In this document: positions 37,556 to 45,854 of the stretch, in pieces
Position numbering within the stretch: the first letter of the stretch is position 1
Layout of the letters: each line of letters begins with the position of its first letter
DNA from: Flavobacterium aquidurense
GTDB lineage: Bacteria; Bacteroidota; Bacteroidia; Flavobacteriales; Flavobacteriaceae
NCBI GenBank assembly: GCA_900107365.1
Contig: FNPS01000007.1
Location: forward strand, 186,001 to 250,000
DNA: 64,000 nucleotides
Reading direction: 5' to 3'
Made by a program: the position numbers and the translations under genes
Notes under the pieces: model-generated
What the model was told of the DNA's origin: nothing
The model's input: the letters and a program-made list of their open reading frames with translations, nothing else
Database searches by the model: none

Positions 37556-40111
37556 TTAAATTTTTGTTTCCCAAACTAAAGATAAATAATATAATCCGCC
37601 AATTGAAGGTCCTCCCAAAATTGAAGTATAAGGTTTGTTCAAAAGATTTGTGGCTCCTAATTTTGCCGAAATTCCTTTTTTGAAACCATAATTCATTTGT
37701 GCATCCATTGACCAATAGGCTGGAACAGTTCCGCTTACTAAGAAAGAAACATAATCAAAATTGTTTTGATAACGCGCCGTTACGCTTGCACCAAGATTTC
37801 TCCAGATATTGTTTGCTATTAAAGTTCCGTTCACGTTAAATTCTGGCGTATTGAAACCGTCTTCCAAACCATCTTTGTCATCTGTTCGGTCTAATTTTGT
37901 GAACGTAACATTTGTCAAAGCAGTAAAAGTCTGATCAATTCGATATTTTAAGCCTAAACTTCCTCCGTAATTGTAAATTTTACTTTTAGAATTTGTCCAT
38001 AAGCGATAACGGTTTTGAGTGTTTTTGGAATATAAAGCAGTCGGAATTAAGTTCGGATCATTGGTATTCGGAACACTGGCTTCAACCTGAGCAATGAAAT
38101 TTTCATACGAGTTGTAATAAAAATCGGCATCAATAAAAAGATTTCTATTTAAGGTCATTCCTCTAAATCCAAACTCAAAAGATTTTACAAATTCCGGCTC
38201 TAAATAAGTATAAGGATTTTTCTGAATCGTATTTTTATTCTTTTCAATTGCAGCTGCCTGAGTTAAACCATTTGAGTTGACATCCGTATTAACTTGTGCC
38301 TGAAATTTATCAATGGAAGCTTTGGTATACGAATTCTCGAAAATTCCGTCAGACATAATTCTCAAGCCTCCCACACGTTTCACGCCGCCGGAATTCACAT
38401 TAGAAAATCCTTCAAAAATACTCGGAAAACGATAACCGGTTTGGTAAGATGTTCTAAAACTTATGGTTTCTTTTGGAGCATAAACTGCGGTAAATTGAGG
38501 CGTAAATGTAGCATCAAAATAATCGGCTTTGTCAATTCTTAAAGTAGCGCCCAAAGTTAAATTCTCCTGAAATAAGTTTTTTGTCAATTGTGTAAATCCA
38601 CCATATTTTTGGTAAGTTAAATTCTCAGAAGCATTTACCGGATTGATGAAATAATTCCCGTCCGGAACAATAATGTAATTTCTGTAATCGAAGCCACTCA
38701 ATAACTTGGCGTCTATTTTTTCGAAGAAAGAAGCGAAAGCTTTGTCCCAATTAATCAAACCTTCACCATGAACTAAAGTTGATTTTACGCGTAAAGCTGC
38801 GCCAATATCCCAATTGTTGATGTCAATTAATTCGTTTTTCTTGTTTTCATAAGCTTCTGTTCCTGGTGTAAATCTTCCCTGATCTGATGAATTTCGCGCC
38901 ATCCTGTGTGCATCGGCAACTGTTGCACCGCTCGTAATTGCATTTTTATAAGCTGTTGAATAATCGGCAAACCATTTGTCGTCCGATTTAAAAGCACGAT
39001 CCATATTTTCTGCTAATGAACGCATGTTATAAGAGTCTCCCGTGTTCTCAGTTGTGGCGTATACTTTGACTTGAAAAACAGGAGTGTGATAATCAATAGC
39101 GTATTGATTTAAGTTGTAGTTGTCTAATCGAAATCGGTTCGAACGCTGGTAAATCGTGTTGATTAAAGCAGTTTTATACGTTACCGCTAATTCGTGTCCT
39201 TGTTTTGGACGAAAATAAAAACCAACGTCAGCCTTATAATTTTTGATTTCATAATCAGAAATATCGGTTTCACGATATCCAGTTCTGGCAACAACATAAT
39301 TTTTGCCATTTAGATTTAATGTTTTTCTGTTCGCCGATTCGTTTCCATAACCGTTCACTTCGTCGTAAGCAGGATTATCTGTCCCAAATAAATTTGTTGA
39401 AGCATTGGCAAGTGGCGCTAAATCAGTTCGGTCATCAGCAACCCAATCGGTTCCTCCAGTAGTTGAGATGTTTGTTTTGAACGCAAATTTTTCACTAAAG
39501 GCTTTCGCAAATCTTAAATTAAATTGTGAATAGACTTTCGGTGAAAACCGATCAATATTGCCAACATGATTTACTCCGGTTAATTGCTGAACACTTACAC
39601 CCTGATATTCGAATGGATTTTTAGTCTGAATATTCGCCAAACCATTAATGGCGTTCATTCCGTACAAAGCGGCTGCAGTTCCCGGAATAATTTCGATTTT
39701 ATCAATATCGAGATCATTCGCTCCAAGCGCATTGGCAATTGGTGCGCCTAAATGTGGTGCCTGATTATCAATTCCATCAACCAATTGCGCAAATCTAACG
39801 TTTGTCGAATTGGCAAAACCTCTTGTGTTGATGACTTTAAAACCCAAACTAGGCGTAATAATCTGAACACCTTTTACATTTTCAAGAGCTTCATAAATAG
39901 TGGCAGATCCCATTTTTTTGGCTTCCGCCGATTTTAACTGCTCGATACTTATAGGAGAATGCATCAAATTTTCAGAACGACGGGAAGCAGTAATAACAAC
40001 TTCATTGAGTTCTTCTTTTTTAACACTGTCTTGAATTATTTTTGATTTTTCTGTTTGAGAAAAGGTTTTTAGACTTATAAAAAGAAAAATCAGATATAAT
40101 TTTTGGTTCAT
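37556..40111 (-). CDS. TonB-dependent outer-membrane receptor (molybdate-type candidate)
   Basis: An 851-residue outer-membrane protein. The signal peptide ends at about 18 (TFSQ); there is no CarboxypepD_reg domain. A plug domain follows (about 38-165: EVVITASRRSENL, VINTRGFANST, QLVDGIDNQ and ALYGMNAINGLANIQTKNPFE), then a 22-strand barrel region to the end (final LSLVWETKI, typical terminal aromatic strand). It would import a scarce ligand with TonB-ExbBD energy. Without the front domain and with no SusD partner it is not a Sus-type polysaccharide receptor. The neighbours (ModE-like regulator at 40199-40546, SUOX-fold lipoprotein at 36950-37543) suggest molybdate, tungstate or a complex of them; this is inference. 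Confidence 0.85.
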   Translation of the reverse strand: MNQKLYLIFLFISLKTFSQTEKSKIIQDSVKKEELNEVVITASRRSENLMHSPISIEQLKSAEAKKMGSATIYEALENVKGVQIITPSLGFKVINTRGFANSTNVRFAQLVDGIDNQAPHLGAPIANALGANDLDIDKIEIIPGTAAALYGMNAINGLANIQTKNPFEYQGVSVQQLTGVNHVGNIDRFSPKVYSQFNLRFAKAFSEKFAFKTNISTTGGTDWVADDRTDLAPLANASTNLFGTDNPAYDEVNGYGNESANRKTLNLNGKNYVVARTGYRETDISDYEIKNYKADVGFYFRPKQGHELAVTYKTALINTIYQRSNRFRLDNYNLNQYAIDYHTPVFQVKVYATTENTGDSYNMRSLAENMDRAFKSDDKWFADYSTAYKNAITSGATVADAHRMARNSSDQGRFTPGTEAYENKKNELIDINNWDIGAALRVKSTLVHGEGLINWDKAFASFFEKIDAKLLSGFDYRNYIIVPDGNYFINPVNASENLTYQKYGGFTQLTKNLFQENLTLGATLRIDKADYFDATFTPQFTAVYAPKETISFRTSYQTGYRFPSIFEGFSNVNSGGVKRVGGLRIMSDGIFENSYTKASIDKFQAQVNTDVNSNGLTQAAAIEKNKNTIQKNPYTYLEPEFVKSFEFGFRGMTLNRNLFIDADFYYNSYENFIAQVEASVPNTNDPNLIPTALYSKNTQNRYRLWTNSKSKIYNYGGSLGLKYRIDQTFTALTNVTFTKLDRTDDKDGLEDGFNTPEFNVNGTLIANNIWRNLGASVTARYQNNFDYVSFLVSGTVPAYWSMDAQMNYGFKKGISAKLGATNLLNKPYTSILGGPSIGGLYYLSLVWETKI

Positions 40112-40198
40112 AATCCTGGTTAGTTTTCAGTATGTTTTAAAATGAATACTGATGATTAAAAAAAATGGTTTTGGTTTTTTAAATGAAATTAATGCGTT

Positions 40199-40546
40199 TT
40201 AAAATTTTAGATTTTGGGTTTCTTTTAAAGCAAATTCTTTAATGCGTTTTTCAATTTCGTAAAAAACAGTAATCGCTTTTTCTCCGGCTTCTGTCAATTT
40301 TGCACCGCCACCGCCTTTTCCACCGAGCAGTTTTTCTACTAAAGGACTTTCAGCACGCTGATTCATTTCTTCCACTAATTGCCAGGCCTGACGATACGCC
40401 ATTTTCATTTCTTTGGCCGCATTGGTTATAGAACCTGTTTTTCGAATATTTTCAAGCAGCCAGATTTTTCCAATTCCTAAAAAGGCGCCTTCAGTTTCTT
40501 CAATCCAAACCCGAACTTCAACTTTGTATTTTTTGCTGTCAGCCAT
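40199..40546 (-). CDS. ModE-like winged-helix transcriptional regulator
   Basis: A 115-residue DNA-binding protein from the ATG at 40546; an upstream TTG at 40570 would add 8 residues but lacks support. It contains the ModE N-terminal winged helix: FLGIGKIWLLENIRKTGSIT (about 20-39), the recognition part NAAKEMKMAYRQAWQLVEEMN (about 40-60) and the Gly-rich LLGGKGGGGAKLTEAG (about 70-85) found in that family. The C-terminal molybdate-binding (TOBE) domains of full ModE are absent, so how it senses metal is unclear; perhaps through a partner. It lies 87 bp before the TonB receptor gene and on the same strand, with a palindrome pair upstream (40683-40732). Confidence 0.87.
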   Translation of the reverse strand: MADSKKYKVEVRVWIEETEGAFLGIGKIWLLENIRKTGSITNAAKEMKMAYRQAWQLVEEMNQRAESPLVEKLLGGKGGGGAKLTEAGEKAITVFYEIEKRIKEFALKETQNLKF

Positions 40547-40595
40547 TTTAATTTTTTTAATGCTATTCAAAAATAGGCATTATTATTCTTTATTT

Positions 40596-40645
40596 TAAAC
40601 TGGACTGAAGTCCAGCCCTACAATATAGGTCGTTCCTGCGGAACT
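40596..40645. repeat. CTGGACTGAAGTCCAG half element
   Basis: AAACTGGACTGAAGTCCAG followed by CCCTACAATAT and GTTCCTGCGGAAC: the left half of the element at 17644-17745 without its right arm. It lies 50 bp upstream of the ModE-like gene. Confidence 0.7.
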
Positions 40646-40682
40646 TATTGCTTTGCAATTGTTTGGGAAAATTATGTTTTTC

Positions 40683-40732
40683 TACGTATTAAAATGTAAA
40701 TATAAGTATTTTTACTTAATTTAAAATACGTA
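40683..40732. promoter_or_regulatory. Nested palindromes upstream of the ModE-like gene (possible operator)
   Basis: TACGTATT (40683-40690) is inverted at AATACGTA (40725-40732) with 34 bp between, and an inner AAGTATTTTTACTT lies at 40705-40718. The E. coli ModE site is also a pair of inverted TAT-rich arms; the resemblance is loose. It is in the 313-bp gap 40547-40859, which otherwise holds a repeat and the leuS promoter. Confidence 0.35.
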
Positions 40733-40766
40733 TTTTGTTATTTTATTTGTTTGTCAACGAAATAGC

Positions 40767-40797
40767 TTTGGTACAAACGACAATAAATGTAAATTTG
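40767..40797 (+). promoter_or_regulatory. Promoter of leuS
   Basis: TTTG (40767-40770), 19-bp spacer, TAAATTTG (40790-40797): an exact match to the Bacteroidota sigma-factor consensus TTTG-N19-TAnnTTTG. The start codon is 63 bp downstream of the -7 box. Confidence 0.7.
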
Positions 40798-40859
40798 CCG
40801 CTAATTAATTAGTGAAAAGCCTTAGAGCCTTAGTCACTTAGAATCTTAGTCACTTAGAA

Positions 40860-43781
40860 ATGAAATACAATCCAAACGAAATCGAAGAAAAATGGCAAAA
40901 ATATTGGGCTGAAAACCAAACTTTTGCTGCAAGTAACAATTCTGAAAAACCTAAACATTATGTTTTAGACATGTTTCCTTATCCATCTGGAGCAGGATTA
41001 CACGTGGGGCATCCGCTGGGTTATATTGCTTCAGATGTTTATTCTCGTTTCAAAAGACATCAGGGTTTTAATGTTTTGCACCCAATGGGATACGACAGTT
41101 TTGGATTGCCTGCAGAACAATATGCGATTCAGACAGGACAGCGTCCGGAAGATACAACGCGCGTAAATATTGATGGTGGAGTTGATAAAGAAGGTAAACA
41201 AATTGCCGGATACAGAAAACAATTAGATAAAATCGGATTTTCATTTGATTGGAGCCGTGAGGTTCGTACTTCAAATCCGGATTATTACAAACATACACAA
41301 TGGATTTTTATCCAATTGTTCAATTCCTGGTATTGCAGAAAAGAAGGGAAAGCTTTTGATATTGCTGAACTTGTCAAAGTTTTTGAAGGAGAAGGAAATG
41401 GATTGGTAGAAGCAGTTTGCGATGATAACGTAGCGATTTTTACTGCAGCAGAATGGAATTCGTATTCTGATGATCAAAAAGAGAAAATTCTTTTGCAATA
41501 CAGAATGACGTATTTGGCAGAAACAGAAGTGAACTGGTGTCCTGGTTTAGGAACTGTTTTGGCTAATGACGAAATCGTAAACGGCGTTTCAGAACGTGGA
41601 GGATATCCTGTAATTCGTAAAAAAATGACCCAATGGAGCATGCGTATTTCTGCTTATGCAGAGCGTTTGTTGCAAGGATTAAATGATATTGACTGGAGTG
41701 AATCAATAAAAGAATCACAAAGAAACTGGATCGGAAAATCAGTAGGTGCAATGGTTAAGTTTAAAGTACTTAGTCCAAAGTCCTTAGTGCAAAGTGAAGC
41801 TGCACTTTCAGACTTAGTACTTGGGAATAAAGACTCTTTTATTGAAGTTTTCACAACTCGTCCTGATACTATTTTTGGAGTGACTTTTATGACTTTGGCT
41901 CCGGAACATGATTTGGTAGCAAAAATTACAACTGCTGATCAAAAAAATGCAGTTGAAGCCTATATCGAAAAAACAGCAAAACGTTCAGAGCGTGAGCGTA
42001 TGGCCGATGTAAAAACCATTTCTGGAGTGTTTACCGGATCTTATGCTGAACATCCTTTTACAAAAGAAGCCATTCCGGTTTGGATTGGAGATTACGTTTT
42101 GGCAGGTTACGGAACGGGCGCTGTAATGGCGGTTCCTTGTGGAGACGAGAGAGATTACGCTTTTTCGAATTTCTTTAAAGGTCAAAACGGAATGCCGGAA
42201 ATCAAAAATATTTTTGCAAATGTTGATATTTCTGAAGCGGCTTACGGTTCAAAAGACAATGTTGAAATTGCGAATTCTGATTTCTTAAACGGATTAAATT
42301 ATAAAAATGCAACTCAGGCTGTAATTACAGCTTTAGAAAAAATAGGACAAGGAAGCGGAAAAACAAATTACCGTTTGCGTGATGCTGTTTTTTCCCGTCA
42401 GCGTTATTGGGGTGAGCCTTTCCCGGTTTATTATGTAAACGGATTGCCAAAAATGATCGATGCACAGCATTTGCCAATCATTTTGCCTGAAGTAGAGAAA
42501 TATTTACCAACAGAAGATGGTTTGCCTCCGTTAGGAAATGCAACAATCTGGGCTTGGGATACTAAAAACAATGAAGTTGTTAATAAAGATTTGGTTGATA
42601 ATTTCGAAATTTTCCCTCTTGAGTTAAATACCATGCCTGGCTGGGCGGGAAGTTCTTGGTACTGGATGCGTTATATGGATGCACATAACGAAAATGAATT
42701 TGCAAGCAAAGAAGCTTTGGCTTACTGGGAAAGTGTCGATTTATATATTGGAGGAAGCGAACACGCAACCGGACATTTATTGTACTCTCGTTTCTGGAAT
42801 AAATTCTTAAAAGACAAAGGCTTTGCTCCAACTGAAGAACCATTCAAAAAACTGATTAATCAGGGAATGATTTTAGGAACTAGTGCTTTTGTTTATAGAA
42901 TTGAAGGAACTAATAGTTTTGTTTCTAAAAATAAAATAGGAGAACATAAAGTACAGCCAATTCACGCTGATGTTTCAATGGTTAATTCTTCTGATGAATT
43001 AGACGTTGAAAAATTCAAAGCCTGGAGAGAAGATTACGCTGATGCAGAATTCATTTTAGACGATAACGGAAAATACATCGTTGGCCGTGAAGTCGAAAAA
43101 ATGTCGAAATCAAAATACAATGTTGTAACTCCAGATGATATTTGTGCTGAATATGGTGCGGATACATTGCGTTTGTACGAAATGTTTTTAGGTCCGTTAG
43201 AGCAGGCAAAACCGTGGAATACCGCTGGAATTTCTGGAGTATTTGGTTTCCTGAAAAAACTATGGCGTTTGTATATTGATGAGAATAATGGTTTAATCGT
43301 AAACAACGACGAACCCACAAAAGACAACTTAAAATCATTGCATAAAACCATCAAAAAAGTAGCAGAAGATATCGAGAATTTCTCTTTCAACACTTCAGTT
43401 TCTCAGTTTATGATTTGTGTAAACGAATTGTCATCTCAAAATTGTCATTCAAAAGCAATCTTAGAGCCGTTAGCTATTTTGGTTTCTCCATATGCACCGC
43501 ATATTGCTGAAGAATTATGGGCGCAATTGGGTCATACCACTTCAATTGCAACAGTTGATTTCCCTGTTTTTGATGCGAAACACTTAGTGGAAAGCAGTAA
43601 AGAATATCCAGTTTCGTTTAACGGAAAAATGCGTTTCACAATCGAATTGCCTTTGGATTTAACCGCAGCGCAAATCGAAGAAATCATTATGAAAGATGAA
43701 AGAACGTTACGTCAATTAGATGGAAGAACTCCGAATAAAGTGATTATTGTTCCGGGAAAAATCATCAACCTTGTAGGGTAA
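40860..43781 (+). CDS. leuS: Leucine--tRNA ligase
   Basis: A 973-residue class Ia synthetase. The HIGH motif appears as HVGH (48-51, PYPSGAGLHVGHPLGY), the editing domain (CP1) at about 235-450 with FTTRPDTIFGVTFMTLAPEH, and KMSKS at about 745 (EKMSKSKYN); then the anticodon-binding helical domain and a C-terminal end IIVPGKIINLVG. It charges tRNA-Leu with leucine. It is longer than E. coli LeuS (860): a Flavobacteria-type insertion lies at about 160-205 (begins EGKAFDIAEL), and a short repeat-derived segment at about 302-326 sits just before the editing domain block EVFTTRPDT. A strong promoter (40767-40797) lies upstream. Confidence 0.96.
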   Translation: MKYNPNEIEEKWQKYWAENQTFAASNNSEKPKHYVLDMFPYPSGAGLHVGHPLGYIASDVYSRFKRHQGFNVLHPMGYDSFGLPAEQYAIQTGQRPEDTTRVNIDGGVDKEGKQIAGYRKQLDKIGFSFDWSREVRTSNPDYYKHTQWIFIQLFNSWYCRKEGKAFDIAELVKVFEGEGNGLVEAVCDDNVAIFTAAEWNSYSDDQKEKILLQYRMTYLAETEVNWCPGLGTVLANDEIVNGVSERGGYPVIRKKMTQWSMRISAYAERLLQGLNDIDWSESIKESQRNWIGKSVGAMVKFKVLSPKSLVQSEAALSDLVLGNKDSFIEVFTTRPDTIFGVTFMTLAPEHDLVAKITTADQKNAVEAYIEKTAKRSERERMADVKTISGVFTGSYAEHPFTKEAIPVWIGDYVLAGYGTGAVMAVPCGDERDYAFSNFFKGQNGMPEIKNIFANVDISEAAYGSKDNVEIANSDFLNGLNYKNATQAVITALEKIGQGSGKTNYRLRDAVFSRQRYWGEPFPVYYVNGLPKMIDAQHLPIILPEVEKYLPTEDGLPPLGNATIWAWDTKNNEVVNKDLVDNFEIFPLELNTMPGWAGSSWYWMRYMDAHNENEFASKEALAYWESVDLYIGGSEHATGHLLYSRFWNKFLKDKGFAPTEEPFKKLINQGMILGTSAFVYRIEGTNSFVSKNKIGEHKVQPIHADVSMVNSSDELDVEKFKAWREDYADAEFILDDNGKYIVGREVEKMSKSKYNVVTPDDICAEYGADTLRLYEMFLGPLEQAKPWNTAGISGVFGFLKKLWRLYIDENNGLIVNNDEPTKDNLKSLHKTIKKVAEDIENFSFNTSVSQFMICVNELSSQNCHSKAILEPLAILVSPYAPHIAEELWAQLGHTTSIATVDFPVFDAKHLVESSKEYPVSFNGKMRFTIELPLDLTAAQIEEIIMKDERTLRQLDGRTPNKVIIVPGKIINLVG
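41764..41830 (+). repeat. Word-iteration repeat inside leuS
   Basis: AAAGTACTTAGTCCAAAGTCC TTAGTGCAAAGTGAAG..GACTTAGTACTTGG: iterations of CTTAGT/CAAAGT words plus an inverse half, the same class as intergenic CTTAG repeats, read in frame as VLSPKSLVQSEAAL and following residues in LeuS. Confidence 0.5.
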
Positions 43782-43856
43782 ATAATTTAAAATCCAAATA
43801 TTTAAAATTCCAAATTCCAATTTTCACGATTGGGTTTGGAATTTTTTTTGCGCCTA

Positions 43857-43912
43857 TTTTCCGCCACGAATTCACGAATTGATTTAAAAATTCGTGAATT
43901 CGTGGCGGAAAA
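43857..43912. repeat. CCGCCACGAATTCACGAATT perfect inverted repeat
   Basis: A 24-bp left arm (43857-43880; contains CCGCCACGAATTCACGAATT) and its exact inverse (43889-43912), 8-base loop. Flanked on both sides by CCAAATTCCAATT / GGAATTTGGAATTT words (43790-43820, 43921-43950). The gap 43782-44055 holds nothing else; the hairpin may terminate leuS. Confidence 0.75.
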
Positions 43913-44055
43913 TCACTTCAAATTGGAATTTGGAATTTCATATTTGGAATTTAATTTAAAATTAGGATGTCATTTTGGCATTTTAGAAAAATGGTTCGTA
44001 AATTGTAGATTATTTAAAAAGCATATTCTAAAAACAATTTAAAAAATATATAAAC

Positions 44056-44742
44056 ATGGGAAGTGGATATTTAATCATTGCCGGAGCAATTATGTTGTTC
44101 AGTTGGTTGATAAGTTCAAAGTTGAAGAGCAAGTTCGAATTATATTCTAAACTACAATTAAGAAACGGAATGAGTGGTGCTGAAATTGCTGAAAAAATGC
44201 TGGCTGATAACGGAATCACAGATGTTCGTGTTATTTCGACTCCGGGTCAATTAACGGATCACTATAATCCATCAGATAAAACAGTAAATTTAAGCGAGGC
44301 AGTTTACAATCATCGTAACGCTGCAGCTGCGGCTGTTGCGGCGCATGAATGCGGTCACGCGGTACAACATTCGATAGGGTATGAATGGCTGACAATGCGT
44401 TCTAAAATAGTGCCAATTGTAAGTGTTGCTTCTAATTATGTGCAATGGATTTTATTGGCAGGAATCTTAATGATCAGGACTTTTCCACAACTATTATTAA
44501 TCGGAATCGTCATTTTTGCAGCAACAACATTATTTACGATCATTACTTTGCCGGTAGAATACGATGCAAGTAACAGAGCACTGGCCTGGTTAGAAAATAA
44601 ACACATGCTGACACAAGAAGAGCAGGCAGGTGCAAAAGACGCTTTAAAATGGGCTGCAAGAACGTATTTGGTCGCAGCGATTGGTTCTATTGCAACGTTA
44701 CTGTATTATATTTCGATTTACTCTGGGAATAGGAGGAATTAA
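44056..44742 (+). CDS. Neutral zinc metallopeptidase (YugP-like)
   Basis: A 228-residue membrane protein with helices at about 5-20, 118-140 and 143-165 and a C-terminal helix (about 202-220). The catalytic HExxH motif is AAHECGHAVQH (about 94-104), within a soluble loop that begins VRVISTPGQLTDHYNPSDKTVNLSEAVY. A third zinc ligand is probably the Glu in LPVEYDASNRAL (about 172-184). The family (Zn_peptidase_2, B. subtilis YugP) is a membrane metalloprotease of unknown substrate. Length and motif order are standard. It stands alone and is followed by a word repeat and a strong hairpin terminator. Confidence 0.88.
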   Translation: MGSGYLIIAGAIMLFSWLISSKLKSKFELYSKLQLRNGMSGAEIAEKMLADNGITDVRVISTPGQLTDHYNPSDKTVNLSEAVYNHRNAAAAAVAAHECGHAVQHSIGYEWLTMRSKIVPIVSVASNYVQWILLAGILMIRTFPQLLLIGIVIFAATTLFTIITLPVEYDASNRALAWLENKHMLTQEEQAGAKDALKWAARTYLVAAIGSIATLLYYISIYSGNRRN

Positions 44743-44813
44743 TTAATTAATTAATGTGGCAATTAGATAATTAGTCAATTAGATAATTAGTCAATTAGAT
44801 AATTTATAGCAGG

Positions 44814-44846
44814 CCCGACAGGTTTTTAAAACCTGTCGGGTTTTTT
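44814..44846 (+). terminator. Terminator of the zinc metallopeptidase gene
   Basis: CCCGACAGGTTTT (44814-44826) pairs with AAAACCTGTCGGG (44828-44840), followed by TTTTTT. The same CCCGACA stem core appears in the terminator at 17581. Confidence 0.85.
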
Positions 44847-44858
44847 AGTGCTTATTTT

Positions 44859-45143
44859 TTAATATATAAATTTCAAAGAATTGTAAAAAAGAATCCATAA
44901 CATTGTTACTACGAATATAGCACTGAGATAATTTTTGCTTCCAGATTTAAAATATTTATAAAGAAGAATTATAGTGTAAATTATGCTGATTGGAATGGAT
45001 AGTAGAAAAAAAATGTCACTAAAATTTGGACCATGTGGGCTTCCTGTTGATTGAACTTCTCTTATAGTGAGAAATAATATAAAGTAAATTATAAAGAATA
45101 GTACGGTTTTAATCTCAGGTCTTAAATTTGAATTTAAAGAATT
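44859..45143 (-). pseudogene. Membrane-protein remnant without start codon
   Basis: On the minus strand a stop-to-stop frame of 94 codons has no ATG, GTG or TTG before its last quarter, yet shows three clean membrane segments (about residues 14-28, FFIIYFILFLTIR; 44-62; 73-88) and a loop STGSPHGPNFSD, a composition unlikely by chance. The 5' end abuts an AATTAGAAAATTAG repeat that probably replaced the start region. It is inside the 441-bp gap 44743-45183. Confidence 0.45.
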
Positions 45144-45183
45144 TTACAAAATTATCTAATTTTCTAATTGCCGCATTATCTAA

Positions 45184-45654
45184 TTAAAGTTGAATCTGCC
45201 TGTCAATCTGCTGATCCAGAGAAATAAAAGTTTCCGTTCTTGAAACGCCTTCAATGGCCTGAATTTTAGTATTCAATAGCTGCATTAAATGTTCGTTATC
45301 ACGACATATGATTTTAATCAAAACCGACCAGTTTCCGGTGGTGTAATGACATTCTAAAACTTCGGGAATTTTTTTCAAGTCTTTTACGGCTTCAGAGTTT
45401 CTCGAAGCTTTATCCAGATAAACGCCAATAAAGGCCATGGTATTGTAGCCTAAAACTTTTGGGTTTACAGTAAACTTCGACCCTGAAATCACACCCGATT
45501 GCTCCAGTTTTTTCAACCGCTGATGAATCGCAGCTCCTGAAATGCCTATTTTGTTGGCAATTTGTAAAATAGGTTTTCGGGCATCATCCATTAAATAGCG
45601 AAGAATTTCTTTGTCGATACCGTCGATTTCAATTATAAGGGAGTTGATTTTCAT
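45184..45654 (-). CDS. Lrp/AsnC-family transcriptional regulator
   Basis: A 156-residue regulator: winged helix-turn-helix (about 10-60, IDKEILRYLMDDARKPILQIANKIGISGAAIHQRLKKLEQSGVI) and a C-terminal RAM/ligand domain (about 70-150, VLGYNTMAFIGVYL..VLECHYTTGNWSVLIKI..). Lrp proteins form octamers or dimers and respond to amino acids. The target is unknown; it stands alone and reads away from the hemD gene. Length and domain order are typical. The first start at 45654 (MKINSLIIEIDGID) is accepted since the upstream sequence has only a weak AT-rich leader. Confidence 0.92.
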   Translation of the reverse strand: MKINSLIIEIDGIDKEILRYLMDDARKPILQIANKIGISGAAIHQRLKKLEQSGVISGSKFTVNPKVLGYNTMAFIGVYLDKASRNSEAVKDLKKIPEVLECHYTTGNWSVLIKIICRDNEHLMQLLNTKIQAIEGVSRTETFISLDQQIDRQIQL

Positions 45655-45790
45655 GAGTTGTAATTTGAAACTAGATTTCTTGTTTTTGGTTTATAATAGA
45701 AATCAAATTTATGGATAAAACTTTTAATTGAATATGAAAATCTTTGTCAAAGTTTTAAACTTGATACAGATACCTGAGATTTGTGTAAAA

Positions 45791-45834
45791 AAAAATTCCA
45801 AATCTCAACAAGAAAGTTGGAATTTGGAATTTTA
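45791..45834 (-). terminator. Terminator of hemD
   Basis: AAAAATTCCAAAT (45791-45803) pairs with ATTTGGAATTTT (45822-45833) around an 18-base loop; on the minus strand a T-run follows. It is 21 bp after the hemD stop. It also belongs to the GGAATTTGG word class. Confidence 0.6.
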
Positions 45835-45854
45835 AAAATTGTATAGTAAAAGGA

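Larger units (their letters stand above)
44752..45178. repeat. 23-bp inverted repeats flanking a gene remnant
   Basis: Left arm 44752-44774 (TAATGTGGCAATTAG..) and right arm 45156-45178, which read inward matches at 21 of 23 bases. They enclose the terminator and the start-less membrane-protein remnant. The left arm continues into further AATTAGATAATTAG iterations, so the arms may simply be members of that word-repeat class. Confidence 0.55.
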
